From: Oscheius tipulae
Taxonomy: Eukaryota; Nematoda; Chromadorea; Rhabditida; Rhabditidae
Direction of reading: 5' to 3'
Length of the DNA stretch: 64,000 bases
Assembly: GCA_037178975.1 (NCBI GenBank)
Contig: JASJZH010000002.1
Span: 6,437,501 to 6,501,500 of the forward strand
In this document: positions 46,064-56,899 of the stretch, in pieces
Layout: each line of letters starts with the position of its first letter
How positions within the stretch are numbered: position 1 is the stretch's first letter
Translations under genes and position numbers: made by a program
Notes under the pieces: generated by a model
The model's input: only the letters and a program-made list of their open reading frames with translations
What the model was told of the DNA's origin: nothing
Databases searched by the model: none

Positions 46064-47004
46064 CTGTTCTCTATCTCTACTCCAGGCATCTTTACGACAT
46101 CGTAAAAGGGTCCACAGCCAGCCAGCAGCGGAGAAGACGGTGGGATAAGTTATTCTCATCTGGATAACCACTGTTTCCACGGCTTCCCGGCAACGTACCA
46201 TTGGGTGAGACATCCTTTGGACGTAGCTATATTGAAATAAAAACTAGATCCACCATCATTACAAGAGTTACCAATAGAATTCATCCTTCTGCTCAAGAAC
46301 AATGCCATCAGATTTCGAGCTCCTATTTTGTGTCAATCTACGTCGAAGATCGCCACCGATACGCTAACTCCAACATCTACGGTACCAAAACTTTTTTATA
46401 CGTGGTGGAAATGAAACTGACCGCGTATTTGATGCCCGAAATATTTTTCGGCTTGTCGTTCAAGCTGTTAGCTGGCTTCTTCGCTGACTGCTGCTCGATC
46501 CAAAACTCCTCGGTTTCTTCCTCCTCTTCAATGTACTCTTCTTTCTCGTCAAAAAGTTAACTGTTATTCCATAGAATCCTTTCACTTTCGGCCAGCTCAG
46601 ATCGCGCCCGCAGCTACCATTAGTCGAATGAGCGATGTAGAGAAGTTCAAAAACTCGTGACGGCGTCAACACGATCTGTTGCAACTTGGAAAGGTTGCTG
46701 TTGCACTTCGTCAGAAACGACCGCTGAAATCGAAGGCCATCCTGCTGATGGACCCCCCAAAACCTAGTTGACAAACTTCTTCGCGTCAAAACCCAAGGTG
46801 TTCTACGAGCGTGGCGTCCGTAAGCTACCCATGAAATGGGCAGATGTGGTGCATGATAATGGTGGTTACAACGAATGAAAAAGTTGTTTGGAAGTCAAAA
46901 ATTTTTACATTTGAAAAAGCGAAAAACCTAGTTGTCAACCCAATACATATGTGTGAAAATAAAGTATTCATTGTGATTTCAAAAGAACGAAATGTACAAA
47001 GTTA

Positions 47005-50000
47005 TCATCGAGCCAACTGGTTTCCGAGAGAGAAGAAGAGGACCTCTTTCTTGCCAACCTTCTGCTTGAACTGCTGCGGTTCAATCGCCTTCAGGATGGC
47101 GGCCAGACGCGTCACAATCTCAGCCTTGGGCAGATCGCCACACTTGCCTTTGACCTTGCTCAGAAGCTCCTTCGTCGTGTGCGGCTTGCGGCGCAGGTAC
47201 TTGCGCACTGTCTCCTCGTTCAGGCCCTCGTTGCTCCTACATTATTTTGTTATCAAAGTGAAAAGTAGGAGGCTTACACAGGTTCGGACTTGGACTTCTT
47301 GGCAGGATTGCTCTCGTCGCCAGCCTCTCCAGCCGGACGCTTCTTACCCTGTTCGACTGACGAGGAGGGGAAGTCCTTGTTCTGGACGTTCTGAACGGGA
47401 ATAATTGGTAAGTTTCCTTGTTTTTTTCAAAGACTCGTTTGCCATGCCAAAAACGGAATCTGTCTTGAGGCTGGAATGAGAACTTTTCTAAGTAACCGGA
47501 ATGCTTTCAAGCTTTACTAGACTACATAAAAGAAGGTGCAAGGCCATTGCTGATTGACAATATTGTGAAGGTTACTGTAACTATGACTAAGATCTGACAG
47601 GTTCAATGTCCAGTAAAAAACACTGACCAAAAAAGGCTCAAACACTCTTCTACGGCGAGCAAGATGTTTTCATTTGCTCAGGTGAAATGGATTATCTATG
47701 GGCGACAAGAATAAGTAAGCGTCTAATTCCACTGACTAGATGTTTCACTCTAACTTTGTTATTGAGCTGCTGAACAGGCTGTGCTTCTTTCTCAAAAAGG
47801 TTATGTTTGGAATCTTTTAATAAGTGTAACGATCTCCCTACTACTAAAGCGCAATGGTGTTCATCTGTCCGTCGATGCGTCACCACGAAACAAAATCTGG
47901 CAAGTTATGGAATGGCAAGTTTTAGTTGACAAGTCAGTTTTGTGGGAAACTTGGGGACTTCTGCTATTGGGAAAGCGGCGCAGCCGCCTATTTTCGATAG
48001 ATTTCTTTCTTTGGTTTTCTCCGAAGTCTCACTTCTTTTCGTATCAGTTTACGTTCTAAGTGGAGAAAAGTATAATCAGCAGTTTGCGTGCGAGAAACAT
48101 CTGGAATCTGGCAGGAAAAGTAGCAAAAAATGTGGAAAACCGAAGTGGAAAACTTCAGAAAAGTTTTAAAATGCTCAAAACGGTGCGAAACATGCACTAT
48201 TATTTTTGAACAGACGATACATAGAAACTGAAACGCCTTGTTACAAAGATCTACCGCTTACTTTAGAAGATTAGAAAAACTCACGGGCATGAAGACGACA
48301 GACGAGACCTTTTCCTTGTCCGGATCGTCCGTGTCGGAACCGGACGAGTCACGGTCCTCCACGTCCGGATCTCCTTCCTCCTTCTTCGTCTCCCCGTTGA
48401 GGATCTTCCTCACTGGAATTTTCAATTCATTTCAATAAAACAGAGACTAACTAATATCCTCATCTGAATCCGACTCGCTCTCATCGCTGTCCATCATCTT
48501 CTTCAGTCCGGATTCGTCTCCGACGCCCACAAGCTCCTTTTCCATCTTCTCCTCCACTTTGACATCTTCTCGACTAAATTACGGTAATTAAAAAACTGTT
48601 TTTTAACAGAAAGCGCTTTTTAAAACTTTAGTTCGACTCGATAGGAGCATTTTGGTAAGTTGCCACAGGCTGGCCACAACGGCCTAACATTTGCCTAACT
48701 ATGGTCACAGCTAATTCTCTCCCTAACATATGTCTACGTGATATCTCCCCTTTAAAGGCTGCGCCCATCCTCATAAAAGACCAATAATTATCTGTCTGGA
48801 CAGGCAGTCTGGGTCACACACACCCTCTCTTTCATCTTGATCTCTCTTTACACGCTTTTCCCAGTCGTTCCGTCCCTTTTCAGCGCGTCATTTCGCCCCG
48901 TCTCTTGAGGACAAAAAAACTCGAATGTACTCTGATCCCCCGGATCGGAGAGAGTACAGCTGTCTGTCTCTGTCTCTCTCATTCCCCCACTGTGAGAGAG
49001 CAAGTCTCGACAGCCTGCTGGATCGCCGGCTGCTCTTTCCATGCAGCCATTTTGTTTCTATCTGATCGATGACCTCGGGGACAACACAGATGTTTTTCGT
49101 TGTTTTTAGAGGTATAGAAAGTGGATGTTTTGGCAAAAATTTTTATGTAGGTATTGCTATTTTGTAGCTTCCAAGAAACACTTCAATTATTTCACTATCC
49201 CCGTTGTTTTAAGCCACAAAGAACGGGCTACTGTATAACCTACCCACCCGAGACACAGCGCTACTCGTGCTTTTGTGTACAGTCCAACGGTATTGTCAGA
49301 AGGATTTCCAATTTTTACTTTATCCCATAGTTTTCAGTACTATACCAAAAGGGTTCCGTCCTATTTACGAGCCGCAAAAAGGTGCCACTTTCCTTTAAAA
49401 CGCAGCTACATATAGCTATTTTTCTAGACAGTTTTATGACTAAAGAGGGACTTCTCAGCAAGCATTTCTGAGCAGTTTGCCAGGTAGAAGTTGCGCTGTC
49501 TAACATCTTTAGGAAATCCATAATCTTTGATCTCTCACGCCAACAAGAGAATCACATTGCGCTCATAAAAGGAGAATATGAACACGTTGGGACAATTGGC
49601 CAGAATTTGGAGATCGATCATTGCCACTATTCTAAACTTCAAGTACTACAGGAAGAGAAACTCGCAAATGTCCGAAAGATCATATAATTCCCTCACAACA
49701 AAGTTCACAACTAGAGGACATGTTCACTGGTCAGAGAGTAGACTTTACTGTAAACACTCTCTCCCCGTTAGACAGAAAAAGGTCATTGATAAATTCTCCC
49801 ACGTGCGTTTCGTCTCTAAAAGTCGTTCGATGCCATTACGAGAAACATTTCTTTAAAAAACGAAGCTTAATCATCGCGGCCCCTTCGCCACATTCCAGAC
49901 ATAGCGCACTTTTATAGGAGCGGAGAGCAGACCGAGCTGGCTACAATGAAGACGCCCAAGCAGAGGACCATCTGGCTGGTTCGACATGGAGAACGCGCGG

Positions 50001-53000
50001 ACAACATCGACCCAAGCTGGAAGAAGACGGCGCTGCGATGGGACGACCCGTGCTTGAGGTGGGTTTGGACAAAGAGTGAGAGGAACACAAAACTTGTTGA
50101 ACGGTTCGGCCAGTAATTGACTGTTCACTGTTGACCTTAGATGAACCAGGTACAAAGCAATACGCTTCAAAATCTCTACATGCTTTTCAGTTTATTCCCT
50201 AGCTAAAAAGTAAGCATTTTCACTCATTCTTGACGTCGTCACACAGCTGTTTCCTACCTCAAACTTCCTCCTAAAATCACCTGTTTTTCCAGCGCTCGAG
50301 GCCACCAGCAGGCTCATGAGGTTGGTCAGCATTTGAAGAATGAGAAAATTGACATGGTCTTCACGTCTCCCTTCACCCGATGTCTGCAGACGACGGCCGG
50401 AATCCTCTCCTCTCGATCGACTCACCCGATCATTTTCATCGAGCCCGGTTTCGGAGAGTCACTGAACGCGTGCATGGATCCGCCGGGCAGTCCGTCGGAC
50501 GAGGAAATCGAGAAGATTCTCAAGACGGATCCAAACTACGAGCCCTGTTTCACCAAGCTGCCGCCGGAAGATGGTACGGATGCCGGTTGCTCTGATAGGA
50601 TTGGAGTCACGCTGAGACAGATTCTGGCTCGCTACCCGCACAAAAACATCCTTATAGTTAGTCATGGATCGCCAATCGCCGCCTGTCATCTTGAGCTCCA
50701 GAAGAGCTGGCGCTATGTCGGACAGTGCACTATTGGTGAGTTTGAATCGATTTTTGCTCGAAAATGCGTTACAAATACCAATTTTTAATAGTTGTAACTA
50801 CGTTTTTTTGATAGCCCATAGATTTCTACGAAACAAGCTCAGATTTAAATTGAAAAATATGCGGGAGTTGGAGAGTCAAACAACAAATGCTCTACTCGAA
50901 ACTCGCGGTTTGTAATAGACAGAACTAGAAGGTTATTTAGTCAAACTAGCCAGGCCAAGAGTGTGAGAATGACAAGGCGCTTGACGAAGCAATACGGCTA
51001 AGAATCCCTAATGCTTCAGGAGATAACCAAGAAGATACGGGAGAGACGCCGTCGTGATTCCGAACCAGTAAGGGTGAGACCCGCACTGTTTCGGTTAGAC
51101 AGTATGGGTTTTACGACAGTTAGGCAACAAGTTACTTTTCTGTTACGATACTACTACTTAAACAAGGTAATTTCAGGCAAGATAATCCAAGACAGCCAAG
51201 GCTTCCACTGTCAGTTCTACGGCTCAAAGGACCATCTCTCAGACAAGGAGAATCTGCACGACGTACAAACGCAGGAAAAAGCCCCGGACCATCTGCCCCT
51301 CTACTGTGATACGAAAATGTGATCTCTTGACAGGAAAAAACCCACTCTGAATCGGATCCACTGTCGGTCATGTAGTCGTACTCGCGACCCTCGTCCTCGC
51401 CGTCCGACGACTCGTACTTGGCCACATCTTCCGAGTTCTCGACTCGCTGCCGCTTATCCTTGCGGGTTTTGGCAGCAGCCTTCGTCTTCTTCTTAGCCTT
51501 CTTCTCGCCAACTCCGTCTACATCATCCTCGTTACGCTCGTCGTCCTCTTCGTCCGAGCTGTAGCCGTCTTTGATTTTCTGTAGAAAGAAAATAGTAATT
51601 TTTTTTTAACTTTTTTTCCCATAACAATCAGGCAAATCTGGCTTGAAAACAACAGGTAGAATCACTTTTTCTGGTAGGGTATTCGTACCCGTGACTTATT
51701 TTTCCAAATGAGTACATTACCACTGCGCTAAGTGTACTATTCGTTGAAAGTGGGATAATTTTACGCGGAAATGAATAAACTAACTTTTCAAAAAAATAGA
51801 AAAGAAGACAAGAACGAGGAGAATTTTCTTGTGGCTGACCATTTCAACTCCCACAAGTTCTAGAACAAAATCAGTTTTCCCCCTAAGTCGGAGCGCCTCG
51901 ACTACTTTCTGCAGGCCCCAAAGACTCTCCTTCTGCTTTTTCCGAGCTCAACTACCCCAAGAAAAATGTTGGATCGATCAGACAAGTTTGAAGGGTAGCT
52001 GTGTGCTTCTGCGTACATCTTTCGAGGATTTCAAAAAAAAAAGGACACACCAGATGGGCATTCTTGGCCGTCTGAATCTCCTTCTCCTCCTCATCTCCCT
52101 TCACCTGCGAGAGGATTTGGGCCTTTAAGGCGAACTGATTCATGACCTTGTTTCTCTGCTGGAATCTTTCCTCGGCGGCATCCGCATCGAGTGTCTTGTG
52201 CGTGATGGCCTGCGAGAAGCGGTGCATTTCGTCAATCTGTAACCCATTTTTACTCTAAAAGTGGCCAGAAACAACCTTGTGAGCATGAAACTCGTCGCCC
52301 TGCTTCATGAAGATCCAGTAGTCAGCATGGCCGTCTCCCTCGCGGATGCTGTTGAACTTGCGCTCACGCTTGTCGTTATCCTGGAAGTTCAGACGCCAGG
52401 GCTGATGATCCAAATTGTAGTGACGGGCCTGTCGGCCGTACTTCTTGCGGCGAGCCTCATCCCTCGCAGCTTTGCCATATTCGGTGCCCTCACCGTATTC
52501 CTGGACGGACTGATTGCTCAGCACGACGTTCTTGTTGTCCTCGCGCTCCATGTGCACGTTGTTGGCCGCTGTCCATCTGCAAGATGGGGGTTTTAGGTAA
52601 GGAAAAGGGACAAATTACTTAGCAGGATCGACATTATCGGCCTGATTGAACTTCAGAATGGACCATCTCTTTAGATCATCTTTCCTGAAAGCAGTGAATT
52701 GAAGAAGAAGTAGTAGAGTAAAAACGCGATTTCAAGCAAACGTTTATTGAAACAAAAGTAGTCTACGGCTAAATTCCTTTCTCCGACATATAAATTAGCA
52801 TGTTCGACAATTCTGTGGTGGCGCTGTGCCGTGGCTTCAATTCGGGAATTAAGGTTGGTCTACGGCTAGAGAACGGTAAAACCAATAAGTTAGCCAGCAA
52901 AAAACCTTCAGAAAATTCAATGTGAGAGCTAGAGAAGGTTTTAGAACCGGCATTCGAAAAGCTCTCAATGGGATGTTCAATGAAGAACTAAGCTACCGAT

Positions 53001-53246
53001 TTAAACAGGAAGACTATCAATGGCTCGATTTCTGACTGCACTGGTGATAAAACTCTAACAGCAACTGTGAGCCAGAGCTAAGGAATGTAATTTTCAGCAC
53101 TCTTCCAGAGAGGCGGTTGCTATAATTTCAGGTACTTTTGTTGCCGAAGTCATCTACAAAAGTTAAAAAAAAACTTACGGAGCGATGCGTATGACAAACT
53201 CCTGCTTCTGACCGACTTGCTGCTGTGGTGGCAGTGAGCCTGACAT
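47005..53246 (-). CDS. gtf2f1: TFIIF alpha subunit (RAP74)
   Basis: Large subunit of general transcription factor TFIIF, which binds RNA polymerase II. Start ATG at 53246 (MSGSLPPQQQVGQKQEFVIR). The N-terminal exons near 53.2, 52.65, 52.5 and 52.15 kb match the dimerisation domain: SILKFNQADNVDPAK, EARRKKYGRQARHY and ERFQQRNKVMNQF correspond to human NIMAFNAADKVN, EARRKKYGIV and ERRNKVLNHF. An acidic/basic central part follows (EGREYDYMTDSGSDSE near 51.35 kb, VSSVVFMP near 48.3 kb). The C-terminal winged helix is VRKYLRRKPHTTKELLSKVK to the stop at 47005. The exon ending at 51342 and the next one near 48.57 kb do not agree in phase, so a small exon is probably missing from my model. That intron of about 2.8 kb holds a plus-strand histidine-phosphatase gene. 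SCO1 lies 161 bases upstream on the same strand. Confidence 0.93.
49946..51322 (+). CDS. histidine-phosphatase (phosphoglycerate-mutase-like) protein nested in TFIIF-alpha intron
   Basis: Predicted phosphatase of the histidine phosphatase superfamily, nearest in look to the UBASH3/ecdysteroid-phosphate-phosphatase branch. Exons 49946-50058, 50293-50735 and about 51178-51322 join in phase, giving about 235 residues. The catalytic RHG motif is in TIWLVRHGERADNID near the N-terminus. FTSPFTRCLQTTAGIL supplies the second Arg region and NILIVSHGSPIAACH the second catalytic His. No SH3 or UBA domain is present, so it is a stand-alone catalytic domain. The ATG follows the acceptor 'acttttatag' by 29 bases. 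The gene lies wholly inside the large intron of TFIIF-alpha on the opposite strand; its stop is about 20 bases from the flanking TFIIF exon. Substrate unknown. Confidence 0.85.
51679..51743 (-). repeat. tRNA-like element, in TFIIF-alpha intron
   Basis: On the minus strand 'cttagcgcagtggtaatgta', 'ctcatttggaaaaataagt' and 'cacgggtacgaataccc'. The A-box is good, while the B-box has 'gggtacgaat' in place of GGTTCGAAT. Confidence 0.6.
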
Positions 53247-53407
53247 CTTTTTGGATTCCTGTTACAATTTTCTACACAAAATCTAACACGTCAAAAAGAT
53301 ACGGTTTCTGAAGCAACAGGCGTTAAAAAGTTCACAATGTGATAGAAATAATTTAACAAAAACAACCTCCTAAAAATCAACAAAAACTACGAAATTATGA
53401 CAATAGC

Positions 53408-54859
53408 TCACAGATTGAAAATACCCTTCTTTTGGCCTAACTGATGTTTCAGCACCTTCACCTCGATCACGTTGGCGATTTCTTCGGCTCTTCTAGAATT
53501 TTTACCATTTTATAATGGAAAAAAAGCGGGAAAGTACCTATTCTGTCCGTAGTAGTCGTGGAAATTGCCGTCCGGGTCGATGAGGTACATGATCACGGTG
53601 TGGTCTACGATATAGTCATCGGGAGTCGTCTTGGGGCCTTGGCTGTGGTAGACGCGGAACGTCTTAGCCACTGCATCTACCTGGAAGTTGGACTCTACTA
53701 TAAAAATGGCGGGAAATTAAATTGGAAAGTCATTTTACAATAGCCTACTGTCGCTGTCAACCTATTTCTCTCTTTTAGCATAGCATTTTATTTCATCCTA
53801 TCCAGCCTGTTTTTGTCAAACGCTCCTGTCAATCTCATTTAGTGCTCATTTAGTAGCTTAAACTGTCCTGACTTGTTTTGTCAACTCTGAGCAAGGATAA
53901 TACATGACAGAATAGTTCACGAGCAGACACCTCTTGCAAATTAGTTATAAGAAGTCGGATAGAATATTCTCTAATACAACCTCTCTTCCTCGTTTTTCTC
54001 GTGAAAGGCTACACAAATCCTACCTGCTCTTGTGAGCCAGTAAACCCTCGTAATTTCGGCGAAAACTCTGAACAATATTGCTTCACTCGGGCGACTGTGT
54101 CTCTCGTCGGATCCACGGAAATGAAGACCGGTACCACCTTGACTGGATCCTTCGGCTTGTTGTCCAGAATGTCCACAACCTAATTTTTGTTCTTTGCACT
54201 CATGAAAAGTGGAAAAGTACCTTGATCATCTTCTCGATCTCATCCGGACAGATATCAGGACAGTGTGTGAATCCGAAATACATTAAGAGCCAGTTGCCCT
54301 TCAACTCTTCCGATCCCTCGAGTTTCCCGTCGACATTGACGAGCTCCCACGGCCCTCCGATTCTGGCCTTTCCTGCCGTCAATTTGCGTTGTTTCTCTCG
54401 CTCGTCTAGCCTCTAAAAATGATGTTTTTTGACATGAGATAAAAAAAATACAATTTTTCTGATATAGAGAAGGGCGGCCAGACAGGAGCCTCCGATGGCG
54501 AACGTGGCTGCCACAATTTTCCAGTTGAAGAGGCTCCCTCCTCTTTCGTGGGCTGCTCTCTAAAATACAAAATTTGTGAAGAAAATACCAGAAAAACGAA
54601 CCTCGCTAGCCTTCCTGAAGTTCATAAAGTTCTTGTCAACCTCCTCGGCGCTCTTGTCCATCTCACCCTTGAAATCCGTCTTCAGCTTCTCGCTCAGCTT
54701 GTCCAATTCTTCCTGGAGATCATCTTTCGGCGGTTTTGAACTGAAAAAGTTTAATTCGGGTGGAATTGATAGAAAAAAAACTTACGTGGAAGCTAAAAAC
54801 CGCCTTGTTAGGAGTCGATTTGACTGAACTAGCGTCCTGATCACTGAAGAACGCAACAT
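53408..54859 (-). CDS. sco-1: SCO1/SCO2 copper chaperone for cytochrome c oxidase
   Basis: Mitochondrial inner-membrane protein that delivers copper to the CuA site of cytochrome c oxidase. The start ATG at 54859 opens a basic import presequence ([20 protein letters not shown]). A second exon is charged and helical ([20 protein letters not shown]). The membrane helix is [20 protein letters not shown]. The copper-binding motif CxxxC is in [20 protein letters not shown], and the matching His is in [31 protein letters not shown] and [12 protein letters not shown] are further SCO hallmarks. All junctions were read in phase; the stop is at 53408. TFIIF-alpha begins 161 bases downstream on the same strand, suggesting one transcription unit. 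The insertion between presequence and membrane helix looks longer than in human SCO1. Confidence 0.93.
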
Positions 54860-55437
54860 GAGGCGCTAAAAACGGGTAAATATCGTAGATTTGTCGATGG
54901 AAATGAGAAAAGTCTGTCAGAAGGTCCAACGTTGGCAAAGAGACGGAAATTTTTGCCGATTCGAATTTCTCGCTGCATAAATATTGAGATGGGAAATATT
55001 TTCGCTCTGGGACCCAGCGGAGCAAAGACAAAGATGTCGTAGAAAAGCAATAGAAACCTTGGAAAACAAATCTTGTTTATAAAACTTTTAATAAATAAGC
55101 ATACAAACATTGGATTTTGACCAGTTTTACTTATTTTGTTGGCTGTACGGCTAGGTTACCTTTTTTTGTAGTAATCTGGGACAGAATAAAGTTTGAACAT
55201 GTGGAAGAAACACGAAAAGTGAGACTGACCTCTGAAAAGATTGTTTTTCAGATGTTCGAACGCGCGCAAAAGCAGTAACCTGATTTTCCGGCAGTAAGTT
55301 CAAATTGCAAAACCGTGTCAAAACTTCATAATATCTAGTGATTTTTCCTGGGTTTCTTTCCCTCAAACTCAGTTTAAGAAGGTTGCTAGAAAGAACTTTT
55401 GGCCGGGAAATGGGAAAATTTTATCTTCAAAGAGCTT

Positions 55438-55467
55438 TATCTGCTCTACAACTTTGCAGAACATCAC
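55438..55467. repeat. hairpin repeat family, half copy
   Basis: 'ctgctctacaactttgcagaacatc' is the reverse complement of the TTCTGCAAAGTTGTAGAG core. I do not see a good partner arm nearby. Confidence 0.55.
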
Positions 55468-55601
55468 AAACTTGAAAAGCTGTGAATCCATAAAACGCCG
55501 CGAATTGTACCATACCCCCTGTTCACGCCTCATTCTCGTATCCGTTTATTGCCCAGCAGTCATTTAATGCGGAAATAGAACAACCGAGTGGATGGTGAAA
55601 A

Positions 55602-56066
55602 TTATAGGCCGTTGGTGGAGAGAGCCTCAATTGCAGCAGCCAGGGTGACAGCCAACCCATAATTCTGTTCCGGAGAATGAGTCTGCTCGACGTGTTCCGA
55701 AACCAGGTAAATCTCGCTCTCGCCCCCTCTATTTCGAGTTAGCCCCCAAGTATGCTTCTCCCAAAACAATGTGTCAGATTGACTGGTCCTTTAATACTAA
55801 ATGGGCTGGAATGAAGCCGTCGTCTATCGTATGGATACCACTCCGGAAATCACCTAGAATCTCTGTTTTTGTCTCTTTGTTCTAGCAAATAACCTGTACT
55901 CTCCCTGCAAAACTTGCCTTTCGACCTGGCCAATAGAGTAGAGAGACGAGAGTTTCTGATGACGAGTCGTTCGGAGAGCATCGTTTAGAATAACTTCAAA
56001 GAGGCGATCATGCTTGCCAGGAATTGACAGGTCACCATAGCAGAATCCTCTTACAGTGACTTGCAT
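55602..56066 (-). CDS. possible unrecognised exons upstream of SCO1
   Basis: Two minus-strand open stretches look compositionally coding. One, 55602 to about 55783, contains GGESEIYLVSEHVEQTHS and GLAVTLAAAIEALSTNGL before a stop. The other, 55854-56066, begins MQVTVRGFCYGDLSIPGKHD. I could not join them with agreeing phases and do not recognise either. The second part overlaps sequence resembling a dispersed repeat, which weakens it. Confidence 0.3.
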
Positions 56067-56119
56067 AATCTGGCAAGCAGAGAGTTTATTCTACCCGATG
56101 CTTGGACAGCGACAGCGTC

Positions 56120-56225
56120 TTTGTCTTTCTCTGTCTCAGCTATTTCTCTCCTTGTCTCTCTGTTTTTCTATCTCTCTGTCTCTATGTCTCTTGTCTCTGT
56201 TTTTATGTCTCTCTGTCACCGTCTC
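56120..56225. repeat. TCTCTG/TGTCTC pyrimidine tract
   Basis: An imperfect run of TCTCTG, TGTCTC and related units. Similar tracts lie at 60-150, 1640-1730, 2190-2280, 4540-4590, 6600-6890, 34550-34650, 37530-37600, 38130-38215, 58640-58710, 62760-62830 and 63850-63970. Confidence 0.85.
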
Positions 56226-56679
56226 CTCTTCATCCAAAATAACTTGGCTGTTTTGAAACGGATCGCCACGGCTCAGCGACCAGGAGGCAGACGAACGCCA
56301 GTGACGGATGTGTCCCTTCTTTTATTATGTTTCCGAATTCTGAATTGCAATCAGACTCCCCGTTTCCCTTCTATTTTCATTTCCACCATTCAAACCGAAA
56401 ATGAGTCTCTGCTTCAACCCGTATCTGCTTCTTCCGCCAGCCTATCGTCCAAGAATGGTCCCTTGGAACAACTGTCTTATGGTAAGACAAAACTATTCAT
56501 GTTTTTCTGATGACTGCACTGATTGTTGTGTCTGAATAAGCCACTTCTCCGACGTTGGCAGCATTCCACAGCGTGCTAGGATACTGTGGTTTCAAAACTC
56601 TGTAGTTAAGACCAATTGTACTACTGTGCGTCGCTTCTAACTCATTTTTCAGCTCCAAGAACTAATTTTCTAGTTTTGA

Positions 56680-56734
56680 CATGTTATGCAGAGTTGTAGA
56701 GCTTTGTAAAAAAAATTAAAATGCTGTAACATTG
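56680..56734. repeat. hairpin repeat family copy
   Basis: 'acatgttatgcagagttgta' followed by 'aaaatgctgtaacattg', which can pair with its start. A diverged member of the TTCTGCAAAGTTGTAGAG family. Confidence 0.55.
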
Positions 56735-56840
56735 ATTCTTGATGGCGAAAAGTGGGCTTAAATGTGTTACAGGGCGCGCCACGGTGCGCGCCTCCGAGTT
56801 TTGCGTTACTGTTTTCCGGTTCATGACGTGTCTTTCGAGC

Positions 56841-56899
56841 TCTATGATGTTCTGCACACTTGTAGAATTCAGTTCTACAAGTGTGCAGAACATCATAGA
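56841..56899. repeat. perfect 27-base inverted repeat of the hairpin family
   Basis: The arm 56841-56867 is the exact reverse complement of 56873-56899, with loop 'ttcag'. The arm contains 'gatgttctgcacacttgtag', a clear member of the family core. This is the most perfect copy and implies recent origin or gene conversion between the arms. Confidence 0.95.

Larger units (their letters stand above)
41500..46990. other. gene-poor stretch
   Basis: No gene recognised, although frames of up to 185 codons occur (44030-44587 on plus); these look like chance translations of pyrimidine-rich DNA. Visible structure: a pair of related segments near 43407-43503 and 43807-43905 sharing 'gaggaaataatg' and 'tctcgccg'; a TGTC-rich plus-strand domain at about 44030-44930; a tRNA-like element at 45814-45880; and a perfect 18-base inverted repeat at 46021-46063. 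Confidence 0.5.

Noticed and set aside
46201-46789. Overlapping frames on both strands near 46.2-46.8 kb, possibly a retrocopy
   Set aside because: The minus-strand frame hints at protein-like text (RFWGVHQQDGLRFQRSFLTK), but I could not match it to any family and there is no exon structure.
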